A DNA stretch of 64,000 bases from Candidatus Latescibacterota bacterium (GCA_011772205.1 WVZY01000032.1:57453-121452); one strand, 5' to 3'; shown: positions 38,040 to 48,082, counted from the stretch's first letter. Notes: generated from the letters alone by a model not told the origin. A program made the numbers and translations.

Positions 38040-39062
38040 TTAAAACTGATAGAGGAACCTCAAGTCGTCCGCCAAGAACAGGCGGATGTCGGAAATGCCG
38101 TACATGAGCATGGCGAGCCGATCCACACCCATCCCGAAAGCAAATCCTGAATAAACGTCCGGATCGTAGCCGACAGCACGAAAAACACTCGGGTGTACCA
38201 TACCGGCGCCCATGACCTCGATCCAGCCCGTTTGCTTACATATCTGGCACCCTTTGCCGAGGCATCCGAAACAGGTCATGGCAACGTCCACACCCGGCTC
38301 GACGAAAGGAAAGAAATCCGGGCGGAACCGGATTTGCGTTTGCGGACCGAACAGCTGCTGGACAAAAATCTCCACCTCTTTTTTCAGGTCGGCGAGAGAG
38401 ACGTCCGTATCCACATAGAGTCCTTCGACCTGGTAGAATTCCGCCGCGTGCGATGGATCGATGCTTTCGTTCCGGTAGACCTTCCCGGGAGCGATGATTT
38501 TCAGCGGGGGTGTGTGCGATTCCATATAGCGAATCTGGACGGGGGAGGTGTGCGTCCGGAGCAGAATATCGTCGGTCACGTAAAACGTGTCCTGGGTATC
38601 CCTCGAGGGATGCTCCTCGGGAAAATTCAGGGCCTGGAAGTTGTAGTACTCGAGCTCAACGTCCGGTCCTTCTGCCAGGCTGTAGCCCATACCATAAAAG
38701 ATCTCCTTCATCCGGCGAAGAACCATGGAGATCACGTGCCGGTGTCCCCGAATGCCGTCATGTGCCGGTAACGTCGGATCGTGCGGCGGCTGATACAGCT
38801 CATTCGCCTCGCCGGCGCGAGAGAGTTCTTCCGCTTTTGCGGCAAGCTGCTCCTCCAAAAAATCTTTCAACCGATTGCAGGCCGCGCCGAGGCGCGGACG
38901 TTCTCTTGGGGGGGCGTCTTTGATGCTTCTCAGGAGGAGCGTGATTTGGCCTTTCCGGCCGAGGTATTTGACGCGGACCGCTTGGAGATCATCGCGGCGC
39001 TCGCAACGATTGATTTCCCAACGAATTTTGCTTTCCAGTTTTTCGATGTTTTCGACGTCCAT
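38040..39062 (-). CDS. pheS: Phenylalanine-tRNA ligase alpha subunit
   Basis: A 340-residue catalytic subunit. Class II motifs are seen: DTFYV and RTHTSPVQIRYM (motif 2 region), FRPDFFPFVEPGVDV, and the motif 3 GFAFGMGVDRLAML. It starts 7 bp after rplT, continuing the infC-rpmI-rplT-pheST operon. Confidence 0.97.
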   Translation of the reverse strand: MDVENIEKLESKIRWEINRCERRDDLQAVRVKYLGRKGQITLLLRSIKDAPPRERPRLGAACNRLKDFLEEQLAAKAEELSRAGEANELYQPPHDPTLPAHDGIRGHRHVISMVLRRMKEIFYGMGYSLAEGPDVELEYYNFQALNFPEEHPSRDTQDTFYVTDDILLRTHTSPVQIRYMESHTPPLKIIAPGKVYRNESIDPSHAAEFYQVEGLYVDTDVSLADLKKEVEIFVQQLFGPQTQIRFRPDFFPFVEPGVDVAMTCFGCLGKGCQICKQTGWIEVMGAGMVHPSVFRAVGYDPDVYSGFAFGMGVDRLAMLMYGISDIRLFLADDLRFLYQF

Positions 39063-39069
39063 CGAGGGA

Positions 39070-39435
39070 TTACCCTGCCGCCTCGCCCGCCGACCGCGCG
39101 AGTTCAGCCAGCTGCTTGAAACCCTCGCTGTCGTTCACTGCCATTTCCGCGAGCATTTTGCGGTTGATATCCACATCGGCCTTCTTCAAGCCGCTGATGA
39201 AACGGTTGTACGATAGTCCATTGAGCCGCGCCGCAGCGTTGATCCTGGCAATCCACAGCTTGCGGAAATCCCTCTTTCGCTGGCGTCGATCCCTGTATGC
39301 ATAGGTGAGCGAGCGTTCGAAGGACTCCTTGGCCGTCCGGTAGAGCTTGCTCCTTCCACCGTAATAGCCCTTGGCCGCCTTGATGTATTTCTTTCGCCTC
39401 TGTCTGCTTGCGACGCTGTGTTTTGTCCGCGGCAT
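39070..39435 (-). CDS. rplT: 50S ribosomal protein L20
   Basis: A 121-residue L20 with the [21 protein letters not shown]-terminus and [18 protein letters not shown] core. In many bacteria L20 represses its own operon by binding the infC-rpmI leader. AAGGAGG precedes the ATG. Confidence 0.97.
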   Translation of the reverse strand: MPRTKHSVASRQRRKKYIKAAKGYYGGRSKLYRTAKESFERSLTYAYRDRRQRKRDFRKLWIARINAAARLNGLSYNRFISGLKKADVDINRKMLAEMAVNDSEGFKQLAELARSAGEAAG

Positions 39436-39535
39436 AGCTCTAACCTCCTTGCGCGCAATGCGCCTGATTTTCTATGTCGGTGATCACTTATTATTTCGTT
39501 GAGAGTCGTTCGAAGAAACAGCTGGCTTCCGGTGG

Positions 39536-39730
39536 CTATACCCCCAGCATTCGCCTGACACGCTTCCTGTCGGTTGCGTTTACTACGGCCGGCTTACCGA
39601 GGTTTCTTTTCCGCTTTCGTGTCTTCTTTGCTAGATTGTGGCTCTTAAAAGCACGGTTGCGCATGATTTTGCCGCCGCCGCTTATTTTCAATCGCTTCCT
39701 TGCTGCTCTATTCGTCTTGAGTTTCGGCAT
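39536..39730 (-). CDS. rpmI: 50S ribosomal protein L35
   Basis: A 64-residue L35 ([31 protein letters not shown]). Its start lies 23 bp inside the end of infC, an overlap that would couple the two genes. Standard position between infC and rplT. Confidence 0.95.
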   Translation of the reverse strand: MPKLKTNRAARKRLKISGGGKIMRNRAFKSHNLAKKTRKRKRNLGKPAVVNATDRKRVRRMLGV

Positions 39731-40310
39731 CCTGACCTTCTTTCACATCCGGTGGATTCTCCGCCTCCTGTTGCTGTACCCTGGCCTCGGGCCTGGAAGG
39801 TGTCGGCCTCATGAACATTACCATGAGCCTTCCCTCGAATCTTGCCGGACGCTCCACCTCTCCAAGTTCGGCAAGTTCTTGCTCGAGGCGGGAAAGCATC
39901 CGCTCACCGAGTTCTTTATGATCCAGCTCGCGGCCGCGGAAAACGACGGTGAATTTGACCTTATTATGCTTCTTTAGAAATTCCTCTGCGTGACGTTTCT
40001 TGAACTGATAATCGTGCTCTTCGGTTTTGGGCCTGAATTTGATTTCTTTTACATGGATAACATGCTGTTTCTTCTTGGATTCCTTTAGCTTTTTGCTTCT
40101 CTCGTACTTGTATTTGCCATAGTCCATGATCCGGCAGACGGGCGGCCTGGCTGTCGGGGATACCTCGACCAGATCGAGCCCCCTATCTTCTGCGATCCCC
40201 AGCGCCTCCGATGTGGGCATTACGCCCAGCTGCTCGCCGTCAGCATCTATCACCCGAACTTCGGATATTCTGATCTGCCGGTTGACCCGGATTCGCTCGC
40301 TTCTGCTAAT
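39708..40310 (-). CDS. infC: Translation initiation factor IF-3, AUU start
   Basis: A 200-residue IF-3. The conserved N-terminus [18 protein letters not shown] lies upstream of the first ATG/GTG and can only be included if translation begins at ATT 40308-40310, which has AGGAGG spaced eight bases before it. AUU starts are the classical autoregulatory feature of infC: IF-3 rejects its own non-standard start. The rest shows [22 protein letters not shown] and the C-domain. A shorter call from GTG 40253 would lose the N-domain's first helix. The C-terminus ([17 protein letters not shown]) has an acidic extension. Confidence 0.93.
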   Translation of the reverse strand: MSRSERIRVNRQIRISEVRVIDADGEQLGVMPTSEALGIAEDRGLDLVEVSPTARPPVCRIMDYGKYKYERSKKLKESKKKQHVIHVKEIKFRPKTEEHDYQFKKRHAEEFLKKHNKVKFTVVFRGRELDHKELGERMLSRLEQELAELGEVERPARFEGRLMVMFMRPTPSRPEARVQQQEAENPPDVKEGQDAETQDE

Positions 40311-40337
40311 AGGCGTTCACCTCCTGTTAGATCCCAT

Positions 40338-40363
40338 AAAAAAAACGGATGGCAGGCATCCGT
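40338..40363 (-). terminator. Intrinsic terminator/attenuator before infC
   Basis: ACGGATG-CCTGC-CATCCGT followed by a run of eight T on the minus strand, ending about 28 bases before the infC start codon. It either ends thrS transcription or attenuates read-through into infC. Confidence 0.8.
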
Positions 40364-40464
40364 CCGCAAAACGACCATTGTCGTACGTTGAAAACCTTGC
40401 CGATCACAATCGATGGAAGGTGAGGGAACGGTCCCTGCTTGATTCGTTATAATTTGGCGATATA

Positions 40465-42387
40465 TTAACGCTTCGAGCGGACTTCGTCAACAATTTCCCC
40501 GATGAAGTCCCCAAGTTTTCGTCTCCCCAAATCACCCCGCCCATGCGCCCTCACCGCCACCTCCCCCGTCTCGGCTTCCTTGCCCCCGACGACCAGCATA
40601 TATGGGATCTTCTGGAGCTCGGCTTCCCGGATCCGGTATCCGATTTTCTCGTCCCTTTCGTCCATTTCCGCTCGCACGCCCCGCTCGATGAGTGCCTCCA
40701 AGACGCTCTTGCCGTACGGCGCGCGCTCGGAAGTTACCGGGAGGATCCTGCACTGAACTGGAGCCAGCCACAACGGGAACGCACCGGCATAGTGCTCGGT
40801 GAGAATCCCGACGAAGCGTTCGACCGATCCCAACAGCGCACGGTGCACCATCACGACGAGCTTTCGCTCGCCATCCCGGTCGACGTAGTTAATGTTGAAA
40901 CGCTTGGGGAGGTTGAAATCGAACTGAATGGTGGTCAGCTGCCAGGGCCGCCCAATGGCGTCGATGACCTTGATATCGATTTTTGGGCCGTAGAAGACCG
41001 CTTCCCCCTCCATGAGCGTAAACGGAAATCCCTTTCGCCGGATGGAAGATTCGAGGGCCTTTTCCGCCGCGTCCCACTCATCGGGTTCGCCTGCGTACTT
41101 CTCCTGCTTTTTCGGATCCCTGACGCTCAGCTCGATTTTGAACTCGTCAAACCCATAGTCGGCCATAATCTCGAGGGCGAAGTCGAGGCTGGCGTCCACC
41201 TCTGCGGAGAGCTGCTCTGGCGTACAGAAGATATGAGCATCATCTTGTGTAAAACCGCGGACCCTCAGGAGCCCGTGAAGCGTACCGGACAGCTCTCGCC
41301 GGTAGACGGTGCCCATCTCGGCGAACCTAACGGGCAGGTCTCGATAGCTATGCAGCTTCCGCTGATAAATCAAAATGTGACCCGGGCAGTTCATGGGTTT
41401 CAGCACGTAGTCCTGCCCCTCCACCTCCATGGTGTACATATTGTCGCTGTAATAGTCGAAGTGCCCGGATGTGCTCCACAGTTCGGCTCTGGCAATATGA
41501 GGCGTCAGAACCAACTCGTAGCCTTTTTCCAGCAGCTTCTCTTTCAAATACTGCTCTATCGTCTCACGCAGTATCGATCCCTTCGGGTTCCAAAACACGA
41601 GCCCTCCGCCTGCCTCCTCCCGCACTTCGAATAGATCGAGAATCTTGCCCAGCTTCCGGTGATCGCGTTTCTCTGCCTCTGCAAGACGCTTGAGATGCTC
41701 ATCGAGATCTTTCTTCTTGTAAAACGCCGTCCCGTATATTCTCTGGAGCATCGGCTTCGAGGAATCGCCGCGCCAGTAGGCGCCGGCCGAAGAGAGCACT
41801 TTGAAATGCTTGATCCATTTCGTGCTGTCGAGATGCGGGCCCGCGCACAGATCCAGGAAATTCCCCATGCGATAGACGGACACATCGCTGTCGGGAATCT
41901 CATCGATCAGTTCCAGCTTGTACGCTTCCCCTTCCGCCGCGAAGTAGTCTTTCGCTTTTTCCTTGCTCCACACTTCCCTCGAGAAATCCATCCGGGTTTT
42001 GAGAAAGTCCCGCATGGCAGATTCGATCCGCTCCAGGTCTTCCGGAGTGAACGGCTTTTCCACATCGAAGTCGTAGTAAAACCCATCCTGGATCGAAGGG
42101 CCTATGGCGAGCTTCGCGTTTGGAAACAGCGTTTTCACCGCGTGCGCCAACAGGTGGGACGTGCTGTGCCTGAGGACGTCGAGGCTCGGCGGATCCGATT
42201 CGCGGAGCACCTTGAACGATCCCTCGCCGCTGATCCGCTGATGGAAATCGACAACATGGTTGTCAAATTCCGCCGCAATAGCGGTTTTGAGCCAGTTGTC
42301 ACCGAGGGATGCAACGACTTCGCGGACTTCTACCGACTCACCATCGTAGCGCTGTTTGGAACCATCTGGCAGTGTGATTTCAACCAT
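40465..42387 (-). CDS. thrS: Threonine-tRNA ligase
   Basis: A 640-residue class II synthetase with TGS domain (VEITLPDGSKQRYDGESVE), the second editing domain (HSTSHLLAHAV), catalytic core (MNCPGHILIYQ, RVRGFTQDDAHIF) and anticodon domain. Start at ATG 42387; a TTG two codons upstream opens the longer frame. Followed by an intrinsic terminator and then the infC operon, the same order as in E. coli. Confidence 0.96.
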   Translation of the reverse strand: MVEITLPDGSKQRYDGESVEVREVVASLGDNWLKTAIAAEFDNHVVDFHQRISGEGSFKVLRESDPPSLDVLRHSTSHLLAHAVKTLFPNAKLAIGPSIQDGFYYDFDVEKPFTPEDLERIESAMRDFLKTRMDFSREVWSKEKAKDYFAAEGEAYKLELIDEIPDSDVSVYRMGNFLDLCAGPHLDSTKWIKHFKVLSSAGAYWRGDSSKPMLQRIYGTAFYKKKDLDEHLKRLAEAEKRDHRKLGKILDLFEVREEAGGGLVFWNPKGSILRETIEQYLKEKLLEKGYELVLTPHIARAELWSTSGHFDYYSDNMYTMEVEGQDYVLKPMNCPGHILIYQRKLHSYRDLPVRFAEMGTVYRRELSGTLHGLLRVRGFTQDDAHIFCTPEQLSAEVDASLDFALEIMADYGFDEFKIELSVRDPKKQEKYAGEPDEWDAAEKALESSIRRKGFPFTLMEGEAVFYGPKIDIKVIDAIGRPWQLTTIQFDFNLPKRFNINYVDRDGERKLVVMVHRALLGSVERFVGILTEHYAGAFPLWLAPVQCRILPVTSERAPYGKSVLEALIERGVRAEMDERDEKIGYRIREAELQKIPYMLVVGGKEAETGEVAVRAHGRGDLGRRKLGDFIGEIVDEVRSKR

Positions 42388-42400
42388 GTTCAATAATTTG

Positions 42401-42580
42401 CTGCAAATGCGCGCCCGTCGTTCCCCACAAATACCCTCTATTAAGTCCCTGAAAATGCCCGTTCGTCAATCTCTATAAATGTACTGCAATATTCCTTCGC
42501 AAACGCGCGCTAGTCGCTCTCCACAGATACCATCTGGTATTCCCTCTCAAATGCGCATAGGTCAATTCTCTGCAAAGGCA
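42401..42580. repeat. Degenerate tandem repeat upstream of thrS
   Basis: Two units of about 84 bp (42401-42483 and 42494-42578) align with roughly 70% identity, sharing CAAAxGCGCGC, CCACAxATACC and AAATGCxC blocks. They fill the space between tRNA-Val and thrS. No T-box elements (such as the TGGNACCGCG bulge) are visible. Confidence 0.7.
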
Positions 42581-42591
42581 CTCGAAAAAAA

Positions 42592-42668
42592 TGGTGGGCG
42601 ATACTGGACTTGAACCAGTGACCTCCTGCGTGTCGAGCAGGCACTCTAGCCAGCTGAGCTAATCGCCC
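42592..42668 (-). tRNA. tRNA-Val (GAC)
   Basis: A 77-nt tRNA with encoded CCA. GGGCGAT pairs with ATCGCCC, T-arm GGTTCAAGTCC, anticodon stem CCTGC/GCAGG around TCGACAC, anticodon GAC. Confidence 0.95.
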
Positions 42669-42728
42669 ACACCAAACATGTTGGGTGTATACAACGAATT
42701 ATCCGCTTTTTCCAAGGCGGGTCAAGCT

Positions 42729-42765
42729 AAAAACAGCCAGGGGGAATCACGTTTCCCCCCGGCTG
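42729..42765 (-). terminator. Intrinsic terminator after dnaK
   Basis: CAGCCGGGGGGAA paired with TTCCCCCTGGCTG (one bulge-type mismatch) followed by TTTTT on the minus strand, 27 bp after the dnaK stop. Confidence 0.88.
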
Positions 42766-42791
42766 GCGGGTGGGGCTTTTCGCCGCGTGGA

Positions 42792-44744
42792 TTATTTCTT
42801 GTCATTGTCGAGGATTTCGTAGTCCGCATCAACGACATCCGAATCTTCACCGCCCGGGGAAGCGCCCGCCGCTTTCTCTTTCGCCTGCGATTCGCCGGCT
42901 CCCGGATCTGCCCCGGTTCCTGCGGATTGGGCGCCGCTCTGGGCCGATGCGGCCTGGTACATCCGCTGTGCAACTTCCTGCCACACGGCGTTGAGCTTCT
43001 GCGTTGCATTCTTGATCGTGCTCGTGCTGTCCGTCTTCAGCGCATTCCGGATCTCTTCGATGCCGTCCTCGAGCTTTTTCTTATCGCCCGGATCGAGTTT
43101 GTCGCCGTACTCCTTCATATTTTTTTCGGTCTGATAGATCATGGAGTCCGCCTCGTTGCGGGCATCGACATGTTCCCTCTTTTTCTTGTCCTCATCCTTG
43201 AGGTGTTCGGCATCCTGGACCATTCGATCGATTTCAGCCTCGCTGAGTCCACCCGACGCTTTGATGATGATCTTCTGCTCCTTGCCCGTCGCCTTATCTT
43301 TGGCCGAGACATTCAGAATGCCATCCGCATCGATGTCGAACGTGACTTCGATCTGGGGAATGCCGCGGGGTGCCGGAGGGATACCGGCCAGCTGAAATCT
43401 CCCGATCGTCTTGCAATCCACGGCCATCTCGCGCTCGCCCTGGAGCACGTTGATGTCCACAGCCGTTTGACCGTCGGCCGCCGTGGAAAAGATTTCACCC
43501 TTCTTCGTCGGAATCGTCGTGTTTCGAGCGATCAGCTTGGTGCTGATCCCGCCGAGCGTTTCGATACCCAGCGAGAGCGGCGTGACATCCAGAAGGAGAA
43601 CGTCGCGCACCTCGCCACCGAGGACGCCCGCTTGAATCGCGGCTCCGACGGCAACGACTTCATCCGGGTTGATCCCTTTGTGGGGTTCCTTGCCGAACAG
43701 CTGCTTTACCTTGTCCTGAACCATCGGGATCCGAATCGATCCACCGACGAGGATCACCTCGTCCACCTCTCCGGTCTTGATCCCCGCGTCTTCCATTGCC
43801 TGCCGGCAGGGGCCGAGCGATCGATCGATCATATCTTCGATGAGCTGCTCGAACTTCGACCGGGTGATCTTCATGTTGAGGTGCTTGGGGCCCGATGAAT
43901 CGGCCGTGATGAAGGGCAGGTTGATTTCTGTTTGCACCGCCGTCGAGAGATCACATTTCGCACGCTCCGCCGCTTCTTTCAGCCGCTGGAGAGCGATCGG
44001 ATCCTTGCTGAGATCGATTCCCTGATCCTTCTTGAATTCGGCGACCAGGTACTCGATCAGCCGCTGGTCGAAATCGTCCCCGCCGAGGTGGGTGTCGCCG
44101 TTGGTCGCTTTGACCTCGAACACCCCTTCGCCGATTTCGAGGATCGATATGTCGAACGTCCCCCCGCCCAAATCGTACACGGCGATGGTCTGATCGGCTT
44201 TTTTGTCCAAGCCGTAGGCGAGCGATGCCGCCGTCGGCTCGTTGATGATTCGCTTGACATTCAGGCCGGCGATCTTCCCGGCATCCTTGGTTGCCTGGCG
44301 CTGGCTGTCATTGAAATAGGCTGGTACGGTGATAACGGCGTCCTCGACCTTCTCACCGAGATACGACTCGGCGGCGTTTTTCAAATACCCAAGAACCATT
44401 GCGGAGATCTCGGGCGGCGGATACGCCTTGGCGTCCATCTCCACCTGAACCGCTCCGTCGGGTTCTTGGAGGACTTTGAACGGGACGTTTTTGATCTCCT
44501 GGGAAACCTCGGAGAATTTCCGCCCCATGAACCGCTTGATCGAGGAAATCGTGTTCAGCGGGTTGGTGATGGCCTGCCGTTTGGCAAGCTGGCCGACGAG
44601 CTTCTCGTGATCGGCCGTGAAGGCAACCACCGAAGGTGTGGTCCGCCCCCCGTCGGGATTGGGGATGACCTTCGGTTCACCACCCTCGATCACGGCCACA
44701 CACGAGTTCGTGGTTCCCAAATCAATACCGATTGTTTTTCCCAT
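42792..44744 (-). CDS. dnaK: Chaperone DnaK
   Basis: A 650-residue Hsp70. [44 protein letters not shown] ([12 protein letters not shown]) and the substrate domain [14 protein letters not shown] are intact; the tail is acidic and ends in [17 protein letters not shown]. GrpE and DnaJ are not nearby. AAAGGAG precedes the start. No sigma-32 or CIRCE element was recognised upstream. Confidence 0.98.
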   Translation of the reverse strand: MGKTIGIDLGTTNSCVAVIEGGEPKVIPNPDGGRTTPSVVAFTADHEKLVGQLAKRQAITNPLNTISSIKRFMGRKFSEVSQEIKNVPFKVLQEPDGAVQVEMDAKAYPPPEISAMVLGYLKNAAESYLGEKVEDAVITVPAYFNDSQRQATKDAGKIAGLNVKRIINEPTAASLAYGLDKKADQTIAVYDLGGGTFDISILEIGEGVFEVKATNGDTHLGGDDFDQRLIEYLVAEFKKDQGIDLSKDPIALQRLKEAAERAKCDLSTAVQTEINLPFITADSSGPKHLNMKITRSKFEQLIEDMIDRSLGPCRQAMEDAGIKTGEVDEVILVGGSIRIPMVQDKVKQLFGKEPHKGINPDEVVAVGAAIQAGVLGGEVRDVLLLDVTPLSLGIETLGGISTKLIARNTTIPTKKGEIFSTAADGQTAVDINVLQGEREMAVDCKTIGRFQLAGIPPAPRGIPQIEVTFDIDADGILNVSAKDKATGKEQKIIIKASGGLSEAEIDRMVQDAEHLKDEDKKKREHVDARNEADSMIYQTEKNMKEYGDKLDPGDKKKLEDGIEEIRNALKTDSTSTIKNATQKLNAVWQEVAQRMYQAASAQSGAQSAGTGADPGAGESQAKEKAAGASPGGEDSDVVDADYEILDNDKK

Positions 44745-45085
44745 TGATAACTCCTTTTGCTCTGAATTCGAGTATTTGTGAAAGCAACTCTGTTAAAGAT
44801 GCCATGAATATCATAAGCGCCTATATAATCTTTATTTCCACTGTCCGAGGGCGACTGAGCGGCGATCAAAACATCATCTCCTCCACCGCCGGGTGCAACG
44901 CCGCCGCATGGCGAGGCGGCGCACTATGCTCGAAACAGTAATATCAAATCACATGCCATCATCATGGCATATATAACTTATTGATAATAAACAAAATAAT
45001 GAAAAGTGGAAATCCGCGGCATCAAAGACTGCCGTCTTGGATGGTCAATTAGTCAGTGAATGCGCCAGAATGGCAGGCTTCTGAG
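44745..45085. other. Intergenic region upstream of dnaK
   Basis: About 340 bases without a gene. It holds two inverted repeats: CGCCGCC/GGCGGCG (44899-44905 and 44915-44921) and ATGCCAT/ATGGCAT (44953-44959 and 44964-44970). They may be regulatory or a terminator for the hypothetical gene upstream. No consensus heat-shock promoter was found. Confidence 0.5.
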
Positions 45086-45400
45086 TCATCGTTTTTCCTC
45101 TTTGTAATTCTCGAGCAGCCCCATGAGCAGCTGAAGCCCCACCCTGAAATCGTCGTCAGGAAGCGGCTCCGGGCTTTTCTCGAGGGAGAAAGTGGTGCAT
45201 TTCTCCCCATCCTGGATCGTGACGCGCTTCCAACGGGAGTCGGACAGCGAAATCCCCTGTTTCATGCAGAGCTTGAGGCAATTCGCCCAGATACTAATGG
45301 CCTCGCTGGAGGGTGGCTCATCCGCCCGAAGCAGAGGCAGCTTCAACCGGTGCTTTCGGGTGATTGAATTGAGGATGGATATAAATTGGCTGTCGTTCAT
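45086..45400 (-). CDS. Hypothetical protein
   Basis: A 104-residue soluble protein with no signal or TM (MNDSQFISILNSI..., ending NYKEEKR). I do not recognise a family. Start 45400 is preferred to 45409 because AGGGA is spaced eight bases from it. It stands alone between dnaK and the structured element near 45.6 kb. Confidence 0.5.
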   Translation of the reverse strand: MNDSQFISILNSITRKHRLKLPLLRADEPPSSEAISIWANCLKLCMKQGISLSDSRWKRVTIQDGEKCTTFSLEKSPEPLPDDDFRVGLQLLMGLLENYKEEKR

Positions 45401-45582
45401 AAGAGGCATCCCTATGCTAAATTCTTGCTGTTACAGGTGCTCATTTCCTCGTTTTCGTCCCCGGATCGCCGCAGTATTTCCCCCGCCATCTCACCTTTCT
45501 ATCCCCTTTCTCTCCCTGTTATCTCACCCAGGTACATGGGTTACTCTATATAATACAAGGGACTAAATAACAAATAAAATTA

Positions 45583-45612
45583 TTGACAAGATTCTCCGAT
45601 AATCTCTATTTT
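45583..45612 (+). promoter_or_regulatory. Promoter for the 45.6-kb element
   Basis: TTGACA (45583-45588), 18-bp spacer, TATTTT (45607-45612). The expected start, about seven bases later, is 45619, exactly the first base of the 16-bp closing stem downstream. Confidence 0.55.
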
Positions 45613-45618
45613 CGCTTT

Positions 45619-45732
45619 AGAAAGTCCCTGTGAGTATGTATTGCCCCAAAAAACCTACTCGACTTTTTGGGTTCCGAGGAACCATTCCTCACTCCAAGTC
45701 AATACCCCTGACACCGCTCGCAGGGGCTTTCT
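45619..45732 (+). ncRNA. Candidate structured RNA or MITE-like inverted-repeat element
   Basis: Arms 45619-45634 (AGAAAGTCCCTGTGAG) and 45717-45732 pair over all 16 positions with two U-G wobbles. Inside, GTATTG (45637 on) pairs with CAATAC, CCCAAAAA with TTTTTGGG, and GAGGAA with TTCCTC. A promoter starts exactly at the first arm. TA dinucleotides at 45618-45619 and 45732-45733 would also fit the target duplication of a Tc1/IS630-type miniature element. It does not match 5S, SRP, tmRNA or 6S by eye. The last bases form the TAG stop of the cca gene. It fills the 330-base gap before cca. Confidence 0.5.
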
Positions 45733-47089
45733 ACTTGGCCAATCCTTTTCTAGCAAGATCAATGAGCTTTTCCCTCGTGTTGAGAGCGGGATCTTCGATC
45801 ACCGCCTCGAGCAGGGCGTCGAGCACCTTCCCGACCTCCGGTCCTTCGGGAAGCCCCAACGCCTCCATCACATCCGCTCCGCCTATGGCCAGATCGGCCA
45901 GTTTGAATGCCCGACCCTTACTGAGTTCATCGTTCACCCGGGCCTTCAACTCGCCCAGTATGGCAATGCCCTCGTCCGCATCCCTCGAGCGGCAGTCCGC
46001 CTCCCGAAGGAGGAACATGTCGTCCATGTTCTCTTCGCCGACCCTCCGGATCAGACGCCGGATCGCCGCCTGGCTCCACTCAGGCTGGTAGTCGAACATG
46101 TGATATCTAACGAGTTTTTGGCATTTCTCGACAAACGCATTGCTGTATCGAAGCCGCCTCAGCACGTGTTGGGTGATGGCGGCACTCTCGACCTCGTGCC
46201 CGTAGAACACCACGCGCGGCGCTTCCCCTTCCTCTTCGATGGTCATCTTTTTATCGACCTTCCCCAGATCATGGAGCAGTGCCGCCCATCTGACGGCGAG
46301 GTTTTGCCTCGGCGCGCAGTCGCAGGATTTCAGTGAATGAACGAACACGTCATCCGGGTGGTATTCGTTTTGGATCACTCCAGCGCCCCGGTCGAGCTCC
46401 GGAAATACCACGTTCAAGACCCCAATCTCGTGCATGAGCGTCAAACCGACGCTTGGCGCATCACACTGAGTTAAGAGCTTGGTAAATTCCTCCTGCACGC
46501 GCTCCTGGCTCAACGTACCCATCAGGCGGGCACTTGCCCGCATGGCTTCGATCGTTCGATTCTCGACCACCAGAGAGAAACGGGCGGCAAACCTCGCGCC
46601 CCTGAGAATACGCAGCGGATCTTCCTCGAACGCTTGGGGAAACACCATCCGGAGCCGCCGCTGGAGGATATCCTTCGCGCCGCCGAGCGGGTCGACGAGG
46701 GTGCCATCCCTGACGCTCTGCGCGATCGCGTTGATGGTAAAATCCCGCCTGCCGAGATCCGCTTCAACGGGCAGATCCCAATCCCAATCCACTTTGAAGT
46801 CACGATGCCCGGGACCTGTTGACGCTTCTTTTCTTGGGTACGCGATATCGAAGGACTGAGTTTCCTTCCGGGGCGTGAATTTGTACACACCGAACGCCTT
46901 GCCGACGAGATGAACGCTCCCGAAGCTGGAAAGCATCTCTTCCAGCTCATCCGGCGGTAGTTTCCGGACGAGATAGTCGGTATCCGGCGCCGGTTCTTCC
47001 AGCCCCAACAGGCGGTCCCTCACCGATCCGCCCACATAATAGAGCTCCCCGCGCTTCAAGATTTCTTCTTGCCATTGTGCGTGAGGCAT
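45731..47089 (-). CDS. CCA tRNA nucleotidyltransferase family with HD domain
   Basis: A 452-residue class II nucleotidyltransferase. GGSVRDRLLG with downstream DTDYLV (catalytic DxD type), RRDFTINAIA and DPLRILRGARFAARF are signatures; an HD domain (LLHDLGK, about 260-330) follows. It adds or repairs CCA tails, or acts as poly(A) polymerase; these cannot be separated by eye. The tRNAs in the window already encode CCA, so it would be a repair enzyme. Stop codon lies in the arm of the 45.6-kb element. Confidence 0.9.
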   Translation of the reverse strand: MPHAQWQEEILKRGELYYVGGSVRDRLLGLEEPAPDTDYLVRKLPPDELEEMLSSFGSVHLVGKAFGVYKFTPRKETQSFDIAYPRKEASTGPGHRDFKVDWDWDLPVEADLGRRDFTINAIAQSVRDGTLVDPLGGAKDILQRRLRMVFPQAFEEDPLRILRGARFAARFSLVVENRTIEAMRASARLMGTLSQERVQEEFTKLLTQCDAPSVGLTLMHEIGVLNVVFPELDRGAGVIQNEYHPDDVFVHSLKSCDCAPRQNLAVRWAALLHDLGKVDKKMTIEEEGEAPRVVFYGHEVESAAITQHVLRRLRYSNAFVEKCQKLVRYHMFDYQPEWSQAAIRRLIRRVGEENMDDMFLLREADCRSRDADEGIAILGELKARVNDELSKGRAFKLADLAIGGADVMEALGLPEGPEVGKVLDALLEAVIEDPALNTREKLIDLARKGLAK

Positions 47090-47119
47090 CGTTTCCCTCC
47101 GCAGATGCGCCCGGCTCGA

Positions 47120-48082
47120 CTATCTACCGAGCTTGACGGGATTGCGGAGCCAGAAGATAAATCCCATGAGAGATGTCAGGTAGGTACCCATGATGAGGTA
47201 AGTGAGCGAGAATCCCACCGCCTGAGCGTTCGAAATGCCGACAATCGAAAAGAAGTAAATGACGGTCGCCTCGCGGGTGCCCAAACCCGCTACGGAGATT
47301 GGTATGAGCTCCACCAGCGTGACCATCGGCATGATAATGAATATATACGCGACGCCGACCTTGAGCCCCAAGACGAAGGCCACATACCACGCCATGCCGA
47401 AGACCATCAGCCAGTACACAAGCGTTAGGATAAATGCATTCAGCGTCCCCTTCCATTCCTTGACATAGACACCCAGCGAATCATAAAAGCTGTTGAAACT
47501 GATGGACATCGCTTCCTTGTGCTTTTTCGGGAACAAGGAGTTGAACACCGGCCTGATCATTTTCTTCATCAGGTTCTTGTTCATTATTACCCAAAGCAGC
47601 ACAAAAAATCCCAGCGTGGCGAGAAAAATGAGCCAGATGGACGGAATCTGCATGTAATACACCGAAAACAGCACGATCGCTACGATCAGGTACAAGACCA
47701 CCGTCACCAGATCCATCAGGCGATCGATAAATACGGTGAGAAAGCACTCCCCAAAGTTCCTGCCCGTCTCCTGGTTCGTATAAACAGCGCGGATTGCATC
47801 CCCGACCTTCGCAGGGGTGACGGACGAAGCAGCGAAACCGATCGACCATACCACGGCGCTCCGCCACATCGAGTAGCGCATCCCGATCAGTTTCATGAGG
47901 TACTGCCACCGGAATCCGCGAATCGCGATGATTGCCACTACAATGAGAGGAAACGCCACAAGGTGTATCGGATTGACGTCTCGAAAGGTGGCGGCGATTT
48001 CGCCCACACCCGTCCTTTTTACGATATAGACAAATATTGCAAGTCCGATAAATGGAAGGAGATAAGATAACCACCGGCCCAC
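47120..48082 (-). CDS. Lysylphosphatidylglycerol synthase TM-region family (UPF0104)
   Basis: A 320-residue multi-pass membrane protein of the UPF0104/AglD family. About eight hydrophobic segments, with PAKVGDAIRAVY and the late IPISVAGLGTREA loop typical of the family. Members act as flippases or lipid-linked modifying enzymes. GTG start 48082 with AAAGGGG upstream. It is separate from the phosphodiesterase cluster by opposite orientation, but borders it. Confidence 0.85.
   Translation of the reverse strand: MGRWLSYLLPFIGLAIFVYIVKRTGVGEIAATFRDVNPIHLVAFPLIVVAIIAIRGFRWQYLMKLIGMRYSMWRSAVVWSIGFAASSVTPAKVGDAIRAVYTNQETGRNFGECFLTVFIDRLMDLVTVVLYLIVAIVLFSVYYMQIPSIWLIFLATLGFFVLLWVIMNKNLMKKMIRPVFNSLFPKKHKEAMSISFNSFYDSLGVYVKEWKGTLNAFILTLVYWLMVFGMAWYVAFVLGLKVGVAYIFIIMPMVTLVELIPISVAGLGTREATVIYFFSIVGISNAQAVGFSLTYLIMGTYLTSLMGFIFWLRNPVKLGR

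Noticed and set aside
42388..42591. T-box leader for thrS
   Set aside because: No specifier loop or T-box sequence was visible, and no terminator follows.
44745..45000. Sigma-32 or CIRCE element before dnaK
   Set aside because: Neither the CTTGAAA/CCCCAT pattern nor the 9-bp CIRCE arms could be found.
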